Shown here in pieces: positions 45,144-54,135 of a DNA stretch of 64,000 nt. The stretch comes from Roseivirga pacifica (lineage in GTDB: Bacteria; Bacteroidota; Bacteroidia; Cytophagales; Cyclobacteriaceae). The first letter of the stretch is position 1. Each line of letters starts with the position of its first letter. The stretch spans positions 1,433,501 through 1,497,500 of the forward strand of contig NZ_FOIR01000001.1 in the NCBI RefSeq assembly GCF_900111145.1, in the 5' to 3' direction. The translations under genes and the position numbers were made by a program. Under the pieces are notes generated by a model, which made no database searches, had not been told where the DNA came from, and worked only from the letters and a program-made list of their open reading frames with translations.

Positions 45144-45937
45144 TTTTTATTGAGTTCAATATAATAATGATCGGACCAAGCACTAAGCCAAGAGAACTGA
45201 GAGAAAATTCGCTCAAGCTTGTGCAGAGCGTGCAGAGTTTTAGGCTTATTTCTAAAGAAGCTTTCTAAGTAAGATGGGGGAATAAAGAATCCAATGGGAA
45301 GAATCTTTCTTTTTATGAAGTGGTTACCAATTAGGGATGTGAATTTATTTGGCGAATAATACCAAGTCTCCACTAATTCCCCAGATACATTTGCAAAGAC
45401 AGATTTGCGAGTTCTTCGGAATGCTTCTTTTAGCTTAAGTTTTAGGAGGAAATAAGAGCACTCCCAAAGGCAAAAGCCGGGCATAACCACCAAACATAGT
45501 TTTCCCTGAGGTTTTAATAACTGAGAAAAAACGCTTCCCATTTCAGTTATCTGAGAAGGGCTTAGGCAGTTTAAGCCACCGAAGTTCGAAAAGATCAAGT
45601 CAAACGAAGACGTGCTACATATGCCTTCCAGTTCTAGCATATCAGCTTGTTGAAGAGAAATGAGGTTATCGAGTTTCTGGTTAGCAACCTTTCTGGTGGC
45701 TTCTGATATCATTTGCGATGAAATATCTGTAGCAAAAACCCTGTGCCCCTGTTTAGCCATGAATGTTGCATCTTGTCCCGTACCGCAGTTTACTTCTAGA
45801 ATATTGAGTTTTTTAGTGGGCTTTCTGAGAAGTGCCTCGACATTTTTATAAACAGATTTCCGTTGTAATAAACCAATTTTAGTTTCGGTAAAATCAACAT
45901 CATAAGATACTGCTGCCTTATCGAATTCGCTTATCAT
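45140..45937 (-). CDS. Class I SAM-dependent methyltransferase
   Basis: 265 aa. Motif I ILEVNCGTGQDATFMA (the usual LDxGCGxG is LEVNCGTG), ATDISSQMISEA, and LIFSNFGGLNCL. Methyltransf_25/11 type. Sandwiched between two B12-type radical SAM genes with 4-bp overlaps on both sides, so the three are made in step. It probably modifies the same intermediate. Confidence 0.85.
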   Translation of the reverse strand: MISEFDKAAVSYDVDFTETKIGLLQRKSVYKNVEALLRKPTKKLNILEVNCGTGQDATFMAKQGHRVFATDISSQMISEATRKVANQKLDNLISLQQADMLELEGICSTSSFDLIFSNFGGLNCLSPSQITEMGSVFSQLLKPQGKLCLVVMPGFCLWECSYFLLKLKLKEAFRRTRKSVFANVSGELVETWYYSPNKFTSLIGNHFIKRKILPIGFFIPPSYLESFFRNKPKTLHALHKLERIFSQFSWLSAWSDHYYIELNKK

Positions 45938-47394
45938 CCTAACCTCCTGACAATTTTGTTAATCTTTCTTCCATTGACAACCCTCATCGGCAAATGATAG
46001 CCTACTGTTAAAGTCTGTCTCAATAGTTTCTTGTCAAGCGGCCGAAAAATCAGTTGTCTTGCCGCTAAAGCCCCTCTTTTAAGCTTATGTCTATTGTGCA
46101 CGTATCTGTGCAGAGTCTTATAAAACTCAGGGGGGTAGGTATTATGAAACATAAGGTCTAAGTCATCTGAATCAATCCAGTTAGCTTTTGCCTGAAGGTC
46201 ACCTTTTACCTTATCATAGAACTTTGTACCAGGCAGAGGGTATGAAACCGAAATACCGATTTCATTCGGCATTATTTCTAACACCATGTCTATTGTCTTT
46301 TTAATATCTTCGAATGTTTCTCCTAAATATCCGAATTGGAGGAAGAGCGCCACGTTAACTCCCTTATTCTGAAGTTTTGGAACTGCCTCATAAATCTGTT
46401 CAACTGTAATGCCCTTGTCCATAGCATCTAGAATATGCTGAGATCCAGATTCAGCACCTAGCCAAACTGTTTCAAGTCCTGATGAAACTAGTGCATCTAT
46501 ATTGTCCTCTTTAAGAAGTAAGTCAACCCTTGATTGGATCATATATTTGAAACTGATCCCTTCTTCTTTAATGAGTTTATCGAACTGCTGAACCCAATTG
46601 GGCTTTAAGCCAAATATATCATCACACATCCAGAAATGTTGAACCCCATAGTCTTGAACCAACATCTTGACTTCTTGAATTACATGTTCCGGGGAGCGGG
46701 AATTATACCTATTACCATAAATAGGTTTAGCACACCAATTACATTTATAAGGGCAACCTCGAGTTGTAGCAATGTTCAGGCTGAAATATCCATGATTGGC
46801 TTTCCAAATAGACTTGTACTTTTTCAAATCAACCAAATGCCAAGCTGCAATAGGAAGATCATCTAAAACCTGAAGAACTGGCCTGTTGTTGGTTTTGACA
46901 AGTTCTCCTTTGTTATTTTTAAAGGCAAGGCCAACGATGTTCTCAACTGGAGAATTTGTACTTAAATTATCTATAAGCTCAAGACAAGTTGCATCTCCCT
47001 CTCCAGTAACTACAAAATCAATGTTGTTTTCTAAATATTTTTCTAATCGGTCACTAGAGTCCGAGCTGTTAATGATAACACCAGCGTTGTTTTCCTTTGC
47101 AATTGAAGCCATTGCGAGGGCTGCTTCACGCATTACAGTAAGACACATTTTAGTGAGGTAATTGAATCCATCGTCATAAATGAGTAGGTAATCAGGCGAA
47201 AACCTTTTGATTTCCTTGTCTATAGCTTTGGGGTTGTCGTTTAGGCAATTATCGAAAAAAGAGACATCGAATCCTTTTTCTATGAGTTGTGCACAAATTT
47301 GTAATGTGCCCAATGGAGGATAAGGTTTTTTGAAGTGCCACTGTTTTGTGTCAAGTGGATAGAAATAAGTATTTGTAACAAGTATTTTAAGCAT
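45934..47394 (-). CDS. B12-binding-domain radical SAM protein D
   Basis: 486 aa. Radical SAM Cys214-x3-Cys218-x2-Cys221 in TRGCPYKCNWCAKPIYG. The N-terminal cobalamin-like domain is present in outline (PYPPLGTLQICAQL..., GEGDATCLEL) but the usual GG-x-H/P loop is replaced by INSSDSSDR, so cobalamin binding is uncertain. Paralogous to protein C. Overlaps the nucleotidyltransferase gene by 8 bp. Confidence 0.86.
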   Translation of the reverse strand: MLKILVTNTYFYPLDTKQWHFKKPYPPLGTLQICAQLIEKGFDVSFFDNCLNDNPKAIDKEIKRFSPDYLLIYDDGFNYLTKMCLTVMREAALAMASIAKENNAGVIINSSDSSDRLEKYLENNIDFVVTGEGDATCLELIDNLSTNSPVENIVGLAFKNNKGELVKTNNRPVLQVLDDLPIAAWHLVDLKKYKSIWKANHGYFSLNIATTRGCPYKCNWCAKPIYGNRYNSRSPEHVIQEVKMLVQDYGVQHFWMCDDIFGLKPNWVQQFDKLIKEEGISFKYMIQSRVDLLLKEDNIDALVSSGLETVWLGAESGSQHILDAMDKGITVEQIYEAVPKLQNKGVNVALFLQFGYLGETFEDIKKTIDMVLEIMPNEIGISVSYPLPGTKFYDKVKGDLQAKANWIDSDDLDLMFHNTYPPEFYKTLHRYVHNRHKLKRGALAARQLIFRPLDKKLLRQTLTVGYHLPMRVVNGRKINKIVRRLG

Positions 47395-48322
47395 TACTAT
47401 TTTGCCCTATTTTGATTAGTGCTTGATTAAAGTTAGCATCAATTGTTTCTAATACTCTTTTCTGATAGTTTTTATCATGGTTCTTTGAGGTTCCTCGGTG
47501 TGTTCTAAACGCTACTTCAAAATCATCTTTCGAAAGGGATGATGAATATAGAGAAGTCCATCTTTGATAGGTTTTTTTCATGAAGAACTTATCTAAAGGT
47601 TCTGATATAACTGATAAAAAGAAGCTCTCTACTATGTTCTTGGAGAACCTTTTCAATAAGTTGTCTTTTTTTAGTGTGAATTGTTTGGTTTCCATATTTG
47701 GAAAAACATCCTTTATCCAAGCGTTGGCATTCAGAAAATTGTGGCAGACCGAGTTCCCATGCATAGGTATTAGCGTGCTAATTTCTGTTGCGGTAAAAAC
47801 ATTTTGATCAGGTATGATTAAGTTGTCTTCATCCACAAAATAATTCACACAAAAGTGTCTTTTGGAGCCTAATAAAAAGATACGCTTAAAAGCCACTAAC
47901 ATAGTTCGGGTAATCCAAAGCCGATTGGTTTTGGTAACAATAAAGTAGTCAATATCTGCATCTTCAGAAATCGAACCTTTTGATAGAGACCCTGAAATGA
48001 AGACTCCTCTTACAAAAGGGAATAGGTATATAAGTGAAGAATAACGTTTGGCTACATTAAACATTTTTTTTGCTCGTGTCTCACCCTCTTTTCTTCTCAA
48101 AACATTAGTCACATCACCCTCCAATAGGTAGTGTTCATTGATTTCTAAAATTGCACCTCGTTGTTTCAATAGTTTTAATTGCTCTCGAATACTGGCTTTC
48201 TCATCAATAGATACACCTAGATTTCTTGAAATTTCACTTTCAAGTAGAGGGTGCTTAAATAGTTGATAATAAGCCAATGTTCTAATGATAGCAAGCTCTA
48301 CATTTGATAATGATATGTCCAT
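47387..48322 (-). CDS. Nucleotidyltransferase-fold protein with N-terminal winged helix
   Basis: 311 aa. The N-terminal 80 residues look like a winged helix (LAIIRTLAYYQLFKHPLLESEISRNLG). The nucleotidyltransferase signature follows: FISGSLSKGSISEDADIDYFIV, i.e. Gly111-Ser112 and Asp123-x-Asp125 of the pol-beta/MNT-type fold. The C-terminal half is unassigned. First gene of the right leftward block. It may nucleotidylate a cluster intermediate or a protein, or regulate the block. Function unproven. Confidence 0.78.
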   Translation of the reverse strand: MDISLSNVELAIIRTLAYYQLFKHPLLESEISRNLGVSIDEKASIREQLKLLKQRGAILEINEHYLLEGDVTNVLRRKEGETRAKKMFNVAKRYSSLIYLFPFVRGVFISGSLSKGSISEDADIDYFIVTKTNRLWITRTMLVAFKRIFLLGSKRHFCVNYFVDEDNLIIPDQNVFTATEISTLIPMHGNSVCHNFLNANAWIKDVFPNMETKQFTLKKDNLLKRFSKNIVESFFLSVISEPLDKFFMKKTYQRWTSLYSSSLSKDDFEVAFRTHRGTSKNHDKNYQKRVLETIDANFNQALIKIGQNSNA

Positions 48323-49020
48323 TGGGGAAAGCCGTTAGGTGTTATATGGTTGTGTGTTATTCATAGGATATCACCAATAGTGCCTTTCATTTTTTTGATT
48401 AATTTGAAAACGTTGTTTGACAGCAACTGAATTCATAAAACACTTAACTCCGCATTTTAAGTAAAAAGCAAAAAGGCAATTTATATAATAGGCCTTTTTA
48501 AAAGGAACGGACTTAAACTCTTTAAATATTCGAATCAACAAGTTTAGATATTTACAATGGAGAAAAACCATCTGAAATATTTAATAATAATCGGTTTGAT
48601 AAATAAATTCTGTGGTTTAGAAGTGGTTTAAATAATGACTGTCTGCGTATTCTGGGCTTAAGTAGTAAAGAAGTAAAAATGCAACGCGATGATTTATATT
48701 TATAAAGCCTGTAATTCTTTTAGAAGCGCTTCTGTGGAATTGTATATCTGATCTAGAAACGAATATGAGCTTGATTGCAGGAAGGCGTAAGGGATCGTGA
48801 GTGTAACTAAACTTATTGTATTGGATCGGTAGGGATCCGGTATTAGGTGGGCAGTCAGAGAAAAAATACTTGAAGAAGCCAGTAATACCTCCTAATAAAG
48901 AAAGTAAATCTATCGAATAGTTATTTTTTGTGTTATAAAATACAATAGAAGTAGTCAGCACTATAAAGCATTTGATTAAGTCGTTGCTAAAATAGTAAAG
49001 AATATTAAGCTGTTGGAATG
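48323..49020. other. Gene-poor stretch at right end of the accessory cluster
   Basis: About 700 bp with no gene I can support. Two open frames on the minus strand (48371-48571, 48617-49045) are compositionally odd, lack family features and are rejected. The right-block promoter must lie here, but no clear TAnnTTTG box was found. It may be a decayed gene remnant at the cluster border; no inverted repeats or target duplications typical of a mobile element were recognised. Confidence 0.5.
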
Positions 49021-49443
49021 TTATTTTATGTTGATTACACTCCAATGAATAAATGCTTTTCCCGGACCGCCTTGGTTGCGGCTTAATTTGGCAGTGGAGT
49101 ATGCGCCATTAAATCGGTGGCTCCAGCTATCGGTAAATTCTGTGGAGGCTGTGTAGTGCTTGTTATAGTAGGCTTCAACCTCTTTTAGGTGTTTGGCACT
49201 TTCTATAAACACCATGCATACAATGGCTTTTTTTGTGTTGCTATCGAACTGGTAAGCGAAGGCTAAATCGTCATTTTTTATGTAGGAAATGAACGGGATG
49301 CCATTTTTCACACCAGCTTCATAATCAATTGATTTTGCTATTAATTTACTTTCTATGTCGGTTTGGTTTAGGCCGAGAAAGTCTTGTGCCCAAGCGTTGG
49401 TACAAATGCCTATTAGAAAAATAAGGAGCCCATATTTACGCAT
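49021..49443 (-). CDS. Secreted hypothetical protein (140 aa)
   Basis: 140 aa from the ATG at 49443. A 22-codon extension upstream is open but hides the signal peptide MRKYGLLIFLIGICTNAWAQ, which begins well at the chosen start. The mature part (DFLGLNQTDIESKLIAK...) looks like a small alpha/beta secreted protein with a Gly/Asn-rich tail. Not recognised as a named family. It is divergent from the CDF gene. Confidence 0.7.
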   Translation of the reverse strand: MRKYGLLIFLIGICTNAWAQDFLGLNQTDIESKLIAKSIDYEAGVKNGIPFISYIKNDDLAFAYQFDSNTKKAIVCMVFIESAKHLKEVEAYYNKHYTASTEFTDSWSHRFNGAYSTAKLSRNQGGPGKAFIHWSVINIK

Positions 49444-49622
49444 GTGGTTGTGGTTAAGGTTGAAGGAAGTTATCCATTCAATCATGTCAGGCCAATTTTT
49501 TAAGGTCACATGTCACGAAATGCATGAAAGACATTATGAGAAGGAGGTGCGGAAATTGGTGAGTGCTATTTTGCATTGATGATTGAAACCCTGTTGCGTG
49601 CGTTTTCTTTCTAGCTTTGGGC

Positions 49623-50516
49623 ATGGGGCACGATCACCACCATCATCACGGGCATCACCACCACCATGGTACCAAAAACCTGAAGGTGGCGTTTTTCCTC
49701 AATCTATCTTTCACCATTATCGAAATTATTGGTGGACTGATGACGGGCAGTTTGGCCATACTTTCCGATGCCCTGCACGATTTGGGAGATAGTCTGAGTA
49801 TTGGCCTTTCGTGGTACTTTCAAAAGCTTTCCGAAAAAGGGCGCGATAGCAAATTCAGCTATGGCTATAAGCGCTTTTCGCTACTCGGAGCGGTAATCAA
49901 TGCCGTGGTATTGCTGGTTGGCTCAGTCTTTATTATTAGCGAAGCAGTACCTGCTTTAACCAACCCAGGAGAGGTTGATAGTAAAGGAATGCTGATTCTC
50001 GCAATTTTTGGTGTAATAGTAAATGGTGCTGCTGTGCTTCGACTTAAAAAAGGGAGCTCCATTAACGAGCGAGTTATCAGCCTGCACCTGCTAGAGGATG
50101 TATTAGGCTGGGTGGCCGTGCTTATTGGTAGCTTGCTCATTATGTACTTCAATTGGCAATGGATAGACCCTCTGCTTTCACTCCTTATCGGCATATTTAT
50201 TATTTATAATGTGGTGAGGAACCTGCGGGAGGCCATGGGTATACTGTTGCAGCGGACACCAAAATCTGTGCAGGTAGAAACTGTGCATGATCAGCTAAAA
50301 ACTATTGACCAGATAATTGAGGTGCACGATTGCCATATTTGGAGCATGGATGGGGAATACAATGTGCTTTCAGCTCATTTGGTGCTTAACAAGGCCTATG
50401 TTTTGGAGGAGCAGGCCGAAATAAAAAAGCAGGCTAAATCATTACTTAAGAAGCTAGGGATTAACCATGCTACCCTAGAGTTTGAGCTGGATGGCGAGCA
50501 TTGCGATGGGTGTTGA
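49623..50516 (+). CDS. Cation diffusion facilitator (CDF) metal exporter
   Basis: 297 aa from the ATG at 49623 (a TTG two codons upstream is ignored). An extremely His-rich N-terminus (13 His in the first 20 residues) is followed by six membrane helices. The metal site appears as SDALHDLGDS (helix 2) and HLLEDVLGW (helix 5), and a C-terminal cytoplasmic domain has EVHDCHIWSMDGEYN and a terminal HCDGC. This is CzcD/ZnT-type Zn2+ (or Co/Cd) export. It converges on the DUF5916 gene with no gap. Confidence 0.94.
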   Translation: MGHDHHHHHGHHHHHGTKNLKVAFFLNLSFTIIEIIGGLMTGSLAILSDALHDLGDSLSIGLSWYFQKLSEKGRDSKFSYGYKRFSLLGAVINAVVLLVGSVFIISEAVPALTNPGEVDSKGMLILAIFGVIVNGAAVLRLKKGSSINERVISLHLLEDVLGWVAVLIGSLLIMYFNWQWIDPLLSLLIGIFIIYNVVRNLREAMGILLQRTPKSVQVETVHDQLKTIDQIIEVHDCHIWSMDGEYNVLSAHLVLNKAYVLEEQAEIKKQAKSLLKKLGINHATLEFELDGEHCDGC

Positions 50517-52724
50517 TTAAAACTGCTTGAGGAAGGTAACCTTCGCAATGGTCTGATCTTGTTTATACACTCTGTCGGTAGTGTCTATGTTATTACTGTT
50601 GAATACTAGGTATACAAAAGAAAGCGGTTGGTATTCCCAGCTAAAGCGCACATTCCAACGGCCTTGGTCATCAAAAGTATTGTGCTGATAAAAAGAAGAA
50701 AGCTGAATTCTTGGATTAAGGGCAAATCGGGCTCCTACGGTTGTTAAGTGCGTATCTAAGTCTTCACTCTGTTCTCCTAAATTTCTGAGTTTGATAAACT
50801 CATAATCAAAGTTTACGGCAAAGTAAGGAGAGGGTGCCAAGCGTGCGCCAGCTTCAACTTTTTCTTGCTTTCCGTTGTAAAACTCACCCCAATCATAGCT
50901 GCCACTAAGCGACCATTTTTTAGATTGATCGGTTCGGAAATTAACATTATGCCGCACATAAAAGTAGTCCCCCTCGGCAATGTCAATGCCTAGTGGTGCA
51001 AAGTCGAAGTTAATGTTTTGCCATGTAGGCGTAACAGCGTACTCAACAAAACTACCATCGGTAAAGAACACGTAAATAGGGAAGAAATAGATGCTTGCTT
51101 GTTGAAAGTTTCCAGGGTTGTCTGCATCGTGGTAATAGTTTACAAAAAAGCCTGGATCCCATCTCCTGATCCAGTTCAGCTTTTTAGGGCGCACAATCCA
51201 ATAGCCACCCGGATTGTGCTTAATTACGTTGCTCTGACTAATAAAACCCATTGCAGGGTCGTATTTACTGTCGATATATTCAGTTACCCAACCCCAGTAT
51301 GATTTGTTGGCAGATCTACCTGCAAATACTCTTGCCGAAAGGCCCAGCTCGTCCTGTTCATAATTACTCGAAACTGAGGCCAGATAGTTAACTGTCCATA
51401 TAGAAGAAGGTCTAAAAAGGCCGTCCACTGTAAAAGTGGAATTGTTCTGCTTGCCCAAGGCCAAGTCATCAGAACTTTCGTCTAAGCGGTGAGTAAACAT
51501 AACGCCTATGTTATTCTCGTTACCGTAATTTCTGGTGTAGCGCAAAACGCCAAAGTTTCCGGCTTGCGAAATGTCTGTTTCTGCTTGGTGGATGTAAAGC
51601 CCAGCCAATGTTTGTTTTTCGTCTCGTTGGGTAAAACGAACACCAACATCAATGGGTGCTGGCTCCGCATTAAAGTCTCCTGCCAAGCCAATTTTACGGC
51701 TAAAGAATGGGCGAATAGCAAACTGATTGCTGCCAGACCAAATGCCTGAATTCTCTAGGAAAAATTGTCTCCTCTCAGGGAAAAAGATGTTGAACCTTTC
51801 CAAGTTATTCACCGCACGGTCTACATCGGCCTGTGCAAAGTCTGTGTTAAAGGTAAGATCAACCACAGTGTTTGGGTTAACAGCCCATTTAACATCCCCG
51901 CCTAGTTTAAAATCTCCTACTGAGCTTTTTGCACCGTCATTATTTTCGTTCTCATACTGGTAAAGAGCATAGGGTTCAACCCGTACGTTGGCACTTGGAT
52001 TGGGTAATTCTAAGCCTTTAAGCTGGGCGGCATAAGTCATTCTGTATGGACTGAAAGACTGCGGAATGGCCGGAAAGACTGTTTGTTCATAGTTTCTTCT
52101 AGCCAGCCTGGTAAAGGTTATGCCCCAGGCGGTTTCCTCTCCACTTTCTGATGCATCGTATCTTAAGGATTTAAACGGAATGGCAAATTCTGCATAATAA
52201 CCTTCATCGGTACGAGAAGTTCTTACTGTCCAAAGTGCGTTCCAATCGTTGTCTGTGCTTTGGTCGTTAAAGTTTTGCAGGTCTCTTTGGTTGCCATAGG
52301 GCGTGGTTTGAAACGAAACTGCATACTGCTTTAGATTTTGTGGGTCTAATTGCACACCAAAAATGTCATTCTCTCCCCAGTTGAAGTCGCGCCTAAGGTC
52401 CTGTACACGAATACCCTTTCGGCCTAAACTATCTGCGCAAAAAGCTCCGATGTACAAGTTCTTATCATCAAAGAGAATGCGCACTTCTGTTTTGTAGGTA
52501 TAAGCACCTCCTTGTCTAGGTTCAATTTTAAAGAAGTCTGAAATGGGAATAGCTTGCTGCCAAGCTTGCTCGTTTAGCTGACCGTCCACCTTAATGTTGG
52601 TCTTTGCCCTTGTTGCAATAACTTCTTTCGGGTTTTTTGGTGGAGGAAAGTTTCCATCTGTTTCTTGAGCAGATAGCATTCTTGCACCTGCTGCTAAAAG
52701 GATTATTAGGAGCGTCTTTCTCAC
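50517..52724 (-). CDS. DUF5916 family outer-membrane protein with CBM9-like domain
   Basis: 735 aa from a GTG at 52724. Signal peptide (about 1-19, ending MLSAQ), then a CBM9-like carbohydrate-binding-type domain (about 30-230: KVDGQLNEQAWQQA, IGAFCADS, FGVQLDPQ, YYAEFAIPFKSLRY) and a long beta-strand-rich region (about 250-735) ending in aromatic FLKQF, as in an outer-membrane barrel. Typical of Bacteroidota; role unknown. Last gene of the ABC exporter operon (0-bp gap). Confidence 0.88.
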   Translation of the reverse strand: MRKTLLIILLAAGARMLSAQETDGNFPPPKNPKEVIATRAKTNIKVDGQLNEQAWQQAIPISDFFKIEPRQGGAYTYKTEVRILFDDKNLYIGAFCADSLGRKGIRVQDLRRDFNWGENDIFGVQLDPQNLKQYAVSFQTTPYGNQRDLQNFNDQSTDNDWNALWTVRTSRTDEGYYAEFAIPFKSLRYDASESGEETAWGITFTRLARRNYEQTVFPAIPQSFSPYRMTYAAQLKGLELPNPSANVRVEPYALYQYENENNDGAKSSVGDFKLGGDVKWAVNPNTVVDLTFNTDFAQADVDRAVNNLERFNIFFPERRQFFLENSGIWSGSNQFAIRPFFSRKIGLAGDFNAEPAPIDVGVRFTQRDEKQTLAGLYIHQAETDISQAGNFGVLRYTRNYGNENNIGVMFTHRLDESSDDLALGKQNNSTFTVDGLFRPSSIWTVNYLASVSSNYEQDELGLSARVFAGRSANKSYWGWVTEYIDSKYDPAMGFISQSNVIKHNPGGYWIVRPKKLNWIRRWDPGFFVNYYHDADNPGNFQQASIYFFPIYVFFTDGSFVEYAVTPTWQNINFDFAPLGIDIAEGDYFYVRHNVNFRTDQSKKWSLSGSYDWGEFYNGKQEKVEAGARLAPSPYFAVNFDYEFIKLRNLGEQSEDLDTHLTTVGARFALNPRIQLSSFYQHNTFDDQGRWNVRFSWEYQPLSFVYLVFNSNNIDTTDRVYKQDQTIAKVTFLKQF

Positions 52725-54134
52725 TTAACCTACTTGTAAAAGTTGCCTTTTCCCTTCGAGCTTAAGTCCACGAATTGCAAATAAACCACTTAGGAGTAAG
52801 AGTACGCCAAGGTTGATATAGGCCGCTGTATAGCCAGGTTTAGGTTGGTACGAGAAAGCCGGTAGTTCCCCTAAGTCACTTAGCTTTAACATGTTGTTTT
52901 GGAAAACATAGGGCATAAAGTGTGCGCGCCAAGTAAGCCCAAAATCTTTCACGTCATTTTGAAAATCCTTGTGGTTTTTAGATGAGGTGCCTGCGAGCTG
53001 TGTTGCGGCATCTTGAAATAACACTACAGGGCTTAAAAAGCGCCAAGAGTCAACCCATGACTGTTGTTTTGCCAGCTGATTGTCGAATTTTTCGATTAGT
53101 GGAGCAAGTTCTTCTTCCATCAGTTCTTGACTGGCAAAATAACCTTGCCAATAGCCGTAAGCGTTTTTGCCTTCATCGCGTATCAGCTCAGGGTGATTTC
53201 TTAGGTATTCATCAAGTACTTGATCTTGCTTTTCGCTTAGCGACTTCTTTGTCTCCCTTATTTCGTTTAGCAAGGCAACTCTTGAGGGCATTGGGTAAAT
53301 AGTGTTGGCCGCCTGGTTAATAACTGTAGGCAGAATGAGCACTAGTACGATCCAAAGTGAGAGTAAGCTCACCGCATTTTTGCCTGATGATGCGCCAATA
53401 ATGTTCACCAAAAAAGAAAGCCCAAACCAGAATGCCACATAGGCAAAGGTTAACAGCATAAAGGTGAGTAAAGCGAAATTGAAGGGAATTCCAACCCAAA
53501 GTATAGTCAATAAAAGTGCTATGCTAAGAATGATTAGGATAGAGAAATAGCGGATAACAAAGCGCTGTAGCAACCAAATATTTGTTTTGATGGGGTTGGA
53601 GGCAAGCAACTTTAATCGGCCAGATTCCAACTCCTGAGAGCGTAGGTTGTATGTAAAGGCAATGATGATTAGCGGAACTAAGTAGGCCAGTACAAAGGCT
53701 ATGTCGAAGTTGCCAAAAAGTAGCTGAACTGGGTTGTTCAATTCATTAAAGCTCAAAGTAGCTTGATCGTCCCTGGAAGAGATTTTTACTTGATGTGTAA
53801 AAAGGTCGCTTTGCCCAATGGCCAACTTGCTCATGCTACTGGGCGGCATAGTGGCTAGCTCTCCGGTAGACATGGCAATGTTCATAGGAGAAAGCCTGTA
53901 GGCATTACTTGGTTCTTCACCATTATTAACGGCCACGGCCACAGAGGTAACGTTTTGTATCTTTTCTTCCTGATCGGCCAGCGCTTGATTCAAATCGGCT
54001 TGTCGACTTTCAAAATGTTGAAGCCCGTTGTGCCCAGCATAAAGACAGAGTAATAAAAGTACGGCTGTTAGCGAAACGAACCAGTAATTTCGGCTCAACA
54101 GGCGTATTTCATGTTGAATATTTTGAGTGATCAT
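52725..54134 (-). CDS. ABC transporter permease, DUF3526 type (second)
   Basis: 469 aa. First helix near 15-33, a large extracytoplasmic domain (about 40-140), then a five-helix ABC-2 core with LVPLIIIAFTYNLRSQELESGRLKLL and a second soluble segment (about 290-430) before the last helix. Paralogue of the neighbouring permease; 1-bp gap. The pair would form the membrane part of an exporter with the ATPase at 55540. Substrate unknown. Confidence 0.82.
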   Translation of the reverse strand: MITQNIQHEIRLLSRNYWFVSLTAVLLLLCLYAGHNGLQHFESRQADLNQALADQEEKIQNVTSVAVAVNNGEEPSNAYRLSPMNIAMSTGELATMPPSSMSKLAIGQSDLFTHQVKISSRDDQATLSFNELNNPVQLLFGNFDIAFVLAYLVPLIIIAFTYNLRSQELESGRLKLLASNPIKTNIWLLQRFVIRYFSILIILSIALLLTILWVGIPFNFALLTFMLLTFAYVAFWFGLSFLVNIIGASSGKNAVSLLSLWIVLVLILPTVINQAANTIYPMPSRVALLNEIRETKKSLSEKQDQVLDEYLRNHPELIRDEGKNAYGYWQGYFASQELMEEELAPLIEKFDNQLAKQQSWVDSWRFLSPVVLFQDAATQLAGTSSKNHKDFQNDVKDFGLTWRAHFMPYVFQNNMLKLSDLGELPAFSYQPKPGYTAAYINLGVLLLLSGLFAIRGLKLEGKRQLLQVG

Positions 54135-54135
54135 A

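Noticed and set aside
48371-48571. 66-aa minus-strand open frame
   Set aside because: Short, Lys/Phe/Cys-rich by AT-composition, no signal or family feature.
48617-49045. 142-aa minus-strand open frame beside the cluster border
   Set aside because: Composition atypical, no start context, overlaps the end of the secreted-protein gene, no recognisable domain. Probably chance or decayed sequence.
51489-51963. Several plus-strand open frames inside the DUF5916 gene
   Set aside because: Antisense shadows of a gene with a clear signal peptide, CBM9-like domain and barrel.
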